64,000 bases of DNA from Actinacidiphila bryophytorum (GTDB lineage: Bacteria; Actinomycetota; Actinomycetes; Streptomycetales; Streptomycetaceae). The notes beneath the pieces were generated by a model, which did not search any database, was not told the DNA's origin, and worked only from the letters and a program-made list of their open reading frames with translations. Positions 59,244-64,000 of the stretch are shown here, piece after piece (the stretch's first letter is position 1; each line of letters starts with the position of its first letter). Both the position numbers and the translations under genes were made by a program. The stretch covers positions 1-64,000 of the forward strand of contig NZ_JAFFIX010000030.1 of the NCBI RefSeq assembly GCF_016916835.1. Direction: 5' to 3'.

Positions 59244-61151
59244 TCAGTGGGCGCTGCCGCGGCCGGCACCGTCGATCAGCACCGCACGGTCACGTGCGGC
59301 GACCACCGCTGCCGACAGGCTCTGGATGTCGTAGGCCCCGTGGTGCCGCCGCCCGTTGATGAAGAAGGTCGGCGTGCCGGACACCCCGCTCAGGTCCGCG
59401 GACTCCACGTCCCGCTCCACCCGCGAGGCCCCCAGCCGCCCGCGCAGCGCCTCACGGAAGGCGACCACGTCCAGCGACAGCTCCTCGGCGTGCGCCAGCA
59501 GGTCCTTGACCCCCAGCCGGTCCTGGTTCTCGAACAGCCGGTCGCGCATGTCCCAGAAGGCCCCCTGCAGCCCCGCGACCTCCGCCGCCTCCGCGGCCAG
59601 CTGCGCATGCGGGTGCACGTCGGTCAGCGGCAGGTGCCGCCACACGTAGCGGACGTCGCCGAAGTCGGACAGCAGCTCGCGCACCACCGCCTCTGCCTGC
59701 CCGCAGTAGGGGCACTCGAAGTCGCCGTACTCCACCACCGTCACGGGTGCGTCCAGCGGCCCGCGGACGTGGTCGCGCCCGGGGTCCACCGGTTCTGCCA
59801 GGTCCACGACCGACTCCGCGGTGCCCAGCAGTGCCCGCGCCCTGCGCTCCTTGGGCAGCCGGGAGGTCACCAGCGCCACCAGGGACGTCGCGAGCATCGC
59901 GAAGACCACCGCGCTGAGCACGCCGATCTTCGCCTGGTCCAGCTGCCGCCCGTCGAAAGCCAGCGTCGCGATCAGCAGCGACACGGTGAAGCCGATCCCG
60001 GCGATGGTCCCGCCGCCGGCCACCGCACCCCAGCCGACCGGCGGGCGCATCCGCCCCCCGCTCAGCCGCGTCGCCAGCATCGACGCGCCCACGACACCGA
60101 TCGGCTTGCCCAGTCCGTAGCCGAGCAGGATGCCCAGTGTGATCGGCGAGGTGAAGGCGCTCGACAGCAGCGACCCGTCGATCTTGATGCCGGCGTTGGC
60201 CAGCGCGAACAGCGGCACGATCACATAGCTGCTCCACGGGTGGTAGAGCCGCTGCAGGCGGTCGTTGGGCGACAGCGCGGAGGCGATGCCCTGCCGCGCC
60301 TCCCGCTCCAGGTCCGGCGTCGGCTGCTCGCGGAAGGACCGGAAGAGCCCGCTCGCCCGCTCCAGCGCGTCCCGCGAGGCCGGGTAGGCGTACGACAGCA
60401 TGCCCATGATCAGACCCACCACGACCGGGTCCACCCCGGACTGCAGGAAGGCGCCCCACGCCACGATCCCGAACAGCGCGTACACCACCCCCCGCCGCGT
60501 CCCCGTCCTGCGCACCAGCGCGGCCACCACCAGGGCGCCCACCCCGATCAGCAGCGGCGTCCACGACAGGTGCTCGCTGTAGGCCACCGCGATCACGGCG
60601 AGCGCCACGAAGTCGTCGACGACCGCCACGGTGAGGATGAAGGTGTGCAGCCGCCGCGGGAACCGCGACCCCAGCAGCGCCAGCATGCCCAGCGCGAAGG
60701 CGGTGTCGGTCGACATCGCCGTCCCCCAGCCGTGCGCCGAGGACCGGCCCGCGTTCACCGCCAGGTAGATCGCGACGGGTACGACCATGCCGCTGATCCC
60801 CGCCAGCAGCGGCAGCGGGATGCGCCGCCGGTCCCGCAGTTCCCCCATGTCGAACTCGCGCCGCGCCTCCAGGCCCACGACCAGGAAGAACAGCGTCATC
60901 AGCCCGCTGTTGACCCACTCGCGCAGGTCCATGTCGATACCGTGCGACCCCAGCCGCACCGACAGGTGCGTCTCCCACGCCGAGGTGTAGCTGCCCGGCG
61001 CGATGTTCACCCACGCCAGCGCCGCCAGCGTCGCGGCCAGCAGCACCGCCGCACTGCCGGTCTCGGTACGGATGTACGCCCACGGCGACGACGTGCCGGA
61101 GCGGTTCCGCTCTGTGCGACCTGTCAAGGGCGTGGCAAAGCCCCGGAACAT
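59244..61151 (-). CDS. nhaA: Na+/H+ antiporter NhaA fused to a thioredoxin-like (DsbA) domain
   Basis: A 635-residue fusion. Residues 30-420 are an NhaA antiporter with about twelve helices; the ion site is VVDDFVALAVIAV, and FFLVVGLEARREF and STDTAFALGMLALLG are typical. Residues 450-630 form a DsbA/thioredoxin fold, starting VTVVEYGDFECPYCGQAEAV with the CPYC redox motif and ending SGTPTFFINGRRHHG. This fusion is known in actinobacteria. The ATG at 61151 follows GGGAGG. It exports sodium in exchange for protons; the redox domain may regulate or assist folding, role unproven. Confidence 0.93.
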   Translation of the reverse strand: MFRGFATPLTGRTERNRSGTSSPWAYIRTETGSAAVLLAATLAALAWVNIAPGSYTSAWETHLSVRLGSHGIDMDLREWVNSGLMTLFFLVVGLEARREFDMGELRDRRRIPLPLLAGISGMVVPVAIYLAVNAGRSSAHGWGTAMSTDTAFALGMLALLGSRFPRRLHTFILTVAVVDDFVALAVIAVAYSEHLSWTPLLIGVGALVVAALVRRTGTRRGVVYALFGIVAWGAFLQSGVDPVVVGLIMGMLSYAYPASRDALERASGLFRSFREQPTPDLEREARQGIASALSPNDRLQRLYHPWSSYVIVPLFALANAGIKIDGSLLSSAFTSPITLGILLGYGLGKPIGVVGASMLATRLSGGRMRPPVGWGAVAGGGTIAGIGFTVSLLIATLAFDGRQLDQAKIGVLSAVVFAMLATSLVALVTSRLPKERRARALLGTAESVVDLAEPVDPGRDHVRGPLDAPVTVVEYGDFECPYCGQAEAVVRELLSDFGDVRYVWRHLPLTDVHPHAQLAAEAAEVAGLQGAFWDMRDRLFENQDRLGVKDLLAHAEELSLDVVAFREALRGRLGASRVERDVESADLSGVSGTPTFFINGRRHHGAYDIQSLSAAVVAARDRAVLIDGAGRGSAH

Positions 61152-61306
61152 CCAGCCTCCCGCTGTTCGACTATGAGCGACACCCTGACACGTAACGGCC
61201 CGCCGCGGCGCGCCGACCCGGTAGGCGGACACGTATCCGCAGGCAGCCCCCTGGTGGGAGGATGGGAGCGGCCGGACATTGGACGACGACGAGGGGGCGG
61301 CCGGTG

Positions 61307-61540
61307 ATGGCGCGGGACGATGCCGTGATCGGCTGCACGGGGGAGCTGCTGGTCGGCACCCGCGGCGCACAGGGGCCCGGAGAGGTCCTGGTACGGGTCA
61401 GGGGCGGCACCGAGGCGTTCCTCGCGTGGTCCGACGATCCGCTGCCCAAAGGCGCCACGGTGCTGGTGGTGGACTCCCGCGGCACGCGCCAGGTCGACGT
61501 GATCGAGTGGGCCGACCCGCTGGAAGCCCCGGCCGGCTGA
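61307..61540 (+). CDS. NfeD-like small OB-fold protein
   Basis: A 77-residue beta-rich protein (GCTGELLVGTRGAQGPGEVLVRV, then GTEAFLAW, KGATVLVVDSRGTRQVDVIEW) matching the soluble OB domain of NfeD. NfeD proteins pair with SPFH/flotillin proteins; here the flotillin gene starts 28 bp downstream. There is no membrane helix, so this is the short, soluble form. ATG 61307 overlaps GTG 61304. Confidence 0.8.
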   Translation: MARDDAVIGCTGELLVGTRGAQGPGEVLVRVRGGTEAFLAWSDDPLPKGATVLVVDSRGTRQVDVIEWADPLEAPAG

Positions 61541-61567
61541 GCCGCGCAGACGAAGGAGAAGTCAACG

Positions 61568-62728
61568 ATGTTCGGTTATCGCGTACCCGCCCCCGACGAG
61601 GCGATGCTGATCTCCGGCGGCCGCCGGGGACTCGGCGGCGCGCCCTTCCGCGTGGTCACCGGGCACGGCAAGTTCGTCCTGCCGGTCTTCCGCAAGACCC
61701 GGTTCCTGACCCTGGCGATGTGCGAGTCCGAGGTCGCCGAGACCTGTGTGACCCGGCAGGGCATCGCGCTGACCGTCAAGGCCGTCATCGCCTTCAAGGT
61801 CGGCAACGACCACGAGAGCATCGTCAACGCCGGCCAGCGCTTCCTGTCCGACCAGGACCAGATGTCGATCCTCACCGGCCGGATCTTCGCCGGACACCTG
61901 CGGTCCATCATCGGCTCGATGACCGTCGAGGAGATCGTCACCGAGCGGCAGAAGCTGGCCACCGAGGTGCTGGAGACCTCCAAGACCGAGATGGCCAAGA
62001 TCGGCCTCAGCGTCGACTCGCTGCAGATCCAGTCCATCGACGACGGCGACACCGGCTACATCGAGGCGATGTCCGCCCCGCACAAGGCCGCCATCCAGCG
62101 GCAGGCGCAGATCGCCCAGGCCCAGGCGACCCAGGCCTCCGTCGAGGCCCAGCAGGCCGCGGCCCGCAACCAGGCCGAGTACGCCCGGCAGACCGCCGTC
62201 GTGCAGGCCGAGTACACCGCCCAGGTCGACCGCGCCCAGGCGCAGGCCGCCCAGGCGGGGCCGCTCGCCCAGGCCCACGCCCAGCAGGAGGTGCTCGCCG
62301 CGCAGACCGAACTGGCGCTGCGGGCGGCAGAACTGCGCCAGCAGCAGCTGGTCGCCGAGATCGTCAAGCCCGCGGAGGCCGAGGCCGAGCGCATCCGGGT
62401 GCTCGCCGTCGCCGACGCCGAGCGGATGCGCATCCAGGCCGCCGCTGCCGCCTCGCACGACCGGGTCGCCCTGGACCGGATGCTCATCGACCAGCTCCCG
62501 CAGATCGTCAAGGAGGCCGCGGCCGGCCTGTCCGGTGCGAACGTCAACGTCCTCAACGGCGCCGACGGCCTCAGCGAGATCGCCGCGGGCCTGGTCAGCC
62601 AGGGCCTGACCATCCTCGACTCGGTCCGCAAGAACCTCGGCTCGGAAGGCGCCGCCGGGACCCCCTCCGGCGAGGTCGAGGTGCGCGGGCGCGGCAAGGC
62701 GGGCGAGGGGCGCGTCGACATCGACTGA
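61568..62728 (+). CDS. Flotillin-like SPFH-domain protein
   Basis: A 386-residue membrane-microdomain scaffold protein. The SPFH domain spans about residues 5-180 (VVTGHGKFVLPVFRKTRFLTLAM, TCVTRQGIALTVKAVIAFKVG, GRIFAGHLRSIIGSMTVEEIV). Residues 185-300 form a Gln/Ala-rich coiled coil with AEA-type repeats, and the last 50 residues are a flexible tail. It lacks an N-terminal transmembrane helix and may bind membranes peripherally. Forms an operon with the NfeD-like gene. Flotillins organise membrane proteins and cell-wall synthesis. Confidence 0.9.
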   Translation: MFGYRVPAPDEAMLISGGRRGLGGAPFRVVTGHGKFVLPVFRKTRFLTLAMCESEVAETCVTRQGIALTVKAVIAFKVGNDHESIVNAGQRFLSDQDQMSILTGRIFAGHLRSIIGSMTVEEIVTERQKLATEVLETSKTEMAKIGLSVDSLQIQSIDDGDTGYIEAMSAPHKAAIQRQAQIAQAQATQASVEAQQAAARNQAEYARQTAVVQAEYTAQVDRAQAQAAQAGPLAQAHAQQEVLAAQTELALRAAELRQQQLVAEIVKPAEAEAERIRVLAVADAERMRIQAAAAASHDRVALDRMLIDQLPQIVKEAAAGLSGANVNVLNGADGLSEIAAGLVSQGLTILDSVRKNLGSEGAAGTPSGEVEVRGRGKAGEGRVDID

Positions 62729-62992
62729 CCCGCCCCCAGGCACCCGTCGACGACGCCGCCGAGGCCTTGTGCCCGGCGGCGTCCGCACGTCCCCCGGCAG
62801 GCTGCTTGCGCTGCGAGTGGCGCCCCCGCAGCACCGGACGCACAGTGGAACGAGAGGGCCGGACTCCCTGTCCGCGCCGGACGCCCGCCCGCCGGGCACC
62901 GAACGCGCGAAGGCCCCGCGAGGTACCGCCGCACGAGGCGAACTGCCCGGCCCGGTACGACGATCCAGCTGTCCCAGCTAAGGGGTGTTCCC

Positions 62993-63418
62993 ATGGCGAA
63001 CGAGAACGCGTCCAGGTCCGTCTCCAGCCGCCGCAGCGACGTCGGCGGCAAGACCACCATCGCCGACTCCGTGGTGGCGGTCATCGCCGGCATCGCCACC
63101 CGCGAGGTCGACGGTGTCCACACCATGGGAGGCGGCGCCTCCCGCGCGATGGGCGCCGTACGCGACACGGTCTCCCGCTCCACCGACTTCACCCGCGGGG
63201 TCAAGGTCGAGGTCGGCGAGAAGCAGGCCGCGGTCGACCTCGACGTCGTCGTCCTCTACGGCACCGAGATCGCCGACGCCGCCGCCCAGATCCGCTCCCA
63301 CGTCGCCAACGCCGTGGAGCGCATGACGGGCCTTGAGGTCGTCGAGATCAACGTCAACGTCCGCGACGTCTACGTACCGGGCGAGGACAACGAGGAAGAG
63401 GAGTCCCGGGTCCGCTGA
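62993..63418 (+). CDS. Asp23/Gls24-family envelope stress protein
   Basis: A 141-residue Asp23-domain protein: KTTIADSVVAVIAGIATREVDGVHTMGG at residues 20-47, GVKVEVGEKQAAVDLDVVVLYGTEI, and MTGLEVVEINVNVRDVYVPGED. The domain is small and soluble; family members respond to cell-wall and alkaline stress. ATG 62993. A 264-bp gap separates it from the flotillin gene and contains no gene. Its tail is acidic, ending EDNEEEESRVR. Confidence 0.93.
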   Translation: MANENASRSVSSRRSDVGGKTTIADSVVAVIAGIATREVDGVHTMGGGASRAMGAVRDTVSRSTDFTRGVKVEVGEKQAAVDLDVVVLYGTEIADAAAQIRSHVANAVERMTGLEVVEINVNVRDVYVPGEDNEEEESRVR

Positions 63419-63587
63419 CCTGGACGCGGGCTCCCGCCGCGCACCCGGATGGCCCTTTTGGGCTGCCCCGGATGGCGCAGACGGCCGACCAGGGGTGCTA
63501 TGTAACAAAGCGTGCGCCCATAAGGGCGCACAGTAACCCCGCACGGTGTGTGCTCACCCGTGGCACGTCGGCAAAGGGAGCCGCGCC

Positions 63588-64000
63588 ATGTCATCCCCAT
63601 CCCACCCCGCAAGCGACGACGAACCCGCCACTTCCAAGCGCGAGGAACCCATACGCACCCTGCTGTGGACGGCAGCCACCTCCCGTCCGCTGTCCGAGGT
63701 CGCCGCCCTGGTCGGCCTGCTCAAGCGCAACACCCGCTCCAGGGGCCGCCGTTCCAACGACGGCGACGAGGCCCTGCGCGCCGCGGCGGTCGCCCGCCCG
63801 GTGGGCGACGTACGCCAGCTCGTGGCGCTGCTGAGCGAGTCCCCGAACAGCACGGGGGAGGCCGCCACCACCCTGCGTGCGGCGGCGGTGGGCCGCCCGA
63901 TCGAGGACGTCGCCGAACTCGCCGGCATCCTCGACTCGCCGGACGCGCAGGACCCCGCTGACGGGCGGAACTCCCCGGACACGCAGGACCTCTCGCCGGC
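63588..64000 (+). CDS. Repeat-containing protein, 3' end beyond the window
   Basis: A frame open from ATG 63588 (behind AAAGGGAG) to the window end, at least 137 residues. Three related units of about 30-35 residues occur: TLLWTAATSRPLSEVAALVGLL, ALRAAAVARPVGDVRQLVALL and TLRAAAVGRPIEDVAELAGIL, each with the pattern AA-x2-RP-x2-(E/D)V-x2-L-x2-LL. Such helical repeats suggest a protein-protein interaction surface. I do not recognise a family. The missing 3' part could hold a membrane or effector domain. Located after asp23 by 169 bp. Confidence 0.75.
   Translation, partial: MSSPSHPASDDEPATSKREEPIRTLLWTAATSRPLSEVAALVGLLKRNTRSRGRRSNDGDEALRAAAVARPVGDVRQLVALLSESPNSTGEAATTLRAAAVGRPIEDVAELAGILDSPDAQDPADGRNSPDTQDLSP

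Noticed and set aside
63441..63545. tRNA or small RNA gene after asp23
   Set aside because: Short GC-rich pairings exist, but no cloverleaf or T-loop sequence could be made out.

Overview
The window reads as chromosomal DNA of a streptomycete (Streptomycetaceae; genus not fixed by anything here). It is very G+C rich, GTG and TTG starts are frequent, and neighbouring genes often overlap by 4 bases (ATGA/GTGA). Many families are typical of streptomycetes: a DUF397/DUF5753 pair, an RsbW-like ATPase, DUF1996, an ECF41 sigma factor, a Balon/baeRF-type protein, MurT-GatD, a cobalamin riboswitch with cbtBA, and a c-di-AMP riboswitch before a cell-wall hydrolase. No insertion sequence, prophage, CRISPR array, rRNA or tRNA was seen.

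Layout. 1-2.2 kb: intergenic repeats, a DUF397/helix-turn-helix pair and an anti-sigma-like ATPase. 2.3-4.5 kb: a secreted DUF1996 protein behind a palindromic operator, then an NlpC/P60 hydrolase with a c-di-AMP riboswitch and a perfect Crp-type box. 4.7-6.1 kb: a ClpP paralogue translationally coupled to an unknown helical protein and divergent from an orphan Phd-type antitoxin, with one palindrome between them. 6.1-10.9 kb: urease operon ureABCFGD. 11-17.5 kb: LysR, a glutamine-amidotransferase-like protein with a seven-copy 15-bp repeat, a tripeptidyl aminopeptidase, a frameshifted PARG-like gene, PlsC and a CtaG-like protein. 17.6-20.8 kb: pfkA and the lipid II amidation pair gatD-murT. 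21-30.9 kb: TetR/acyl-CoA dehydrogenase, FUSC permease, small proteins, universal stress protein, ECF41 sigma factor, hemerythrin and a baeRF3 protein. 31-35.6 kb: a DUF4129/MoxR/DUF58 membrane operon. 35.8-42.4 kb: a mannoside locus (GH2 beta-mannosidase, LacI regulator, ABC importer without its ATPase). 42.8-45.1 kb: PrmC-like methyltransferase and a MarR/hydrolase pair with two operators. 45.2-50.3 kb: Ni/Co permease with a Nur-like box, then a riboswitch-controlled cobalamin segment (cbtB, cbtA, FhuF-like, cobF, cobK). 50.5-54.7 kb: a STAND ATPase with TPR-like repeats, convergent with a large GT-B-like protein. 54.9-58.9 kb: ABC exporter plus two-component system. 59-64 kb: a DUF6296-like protein, an NhaA-thioredoxin fusion, an NfeD-like/flotillin pair, Asp23, and a repeat protein cut by the window edge.

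Links between regions: nickel uptake (45-46 kb) could feed the urease (6-11 kb). Cell-wall functions recur (NlpC/P60, MurT-GatD, Asp23, flotillin). The least explained loci are the ClpP/Phd locus, the STAND/GT-like pair and the duplicated start-like segments upstream of the response regulator. All assignments come from reading the sequence; no database search was run.
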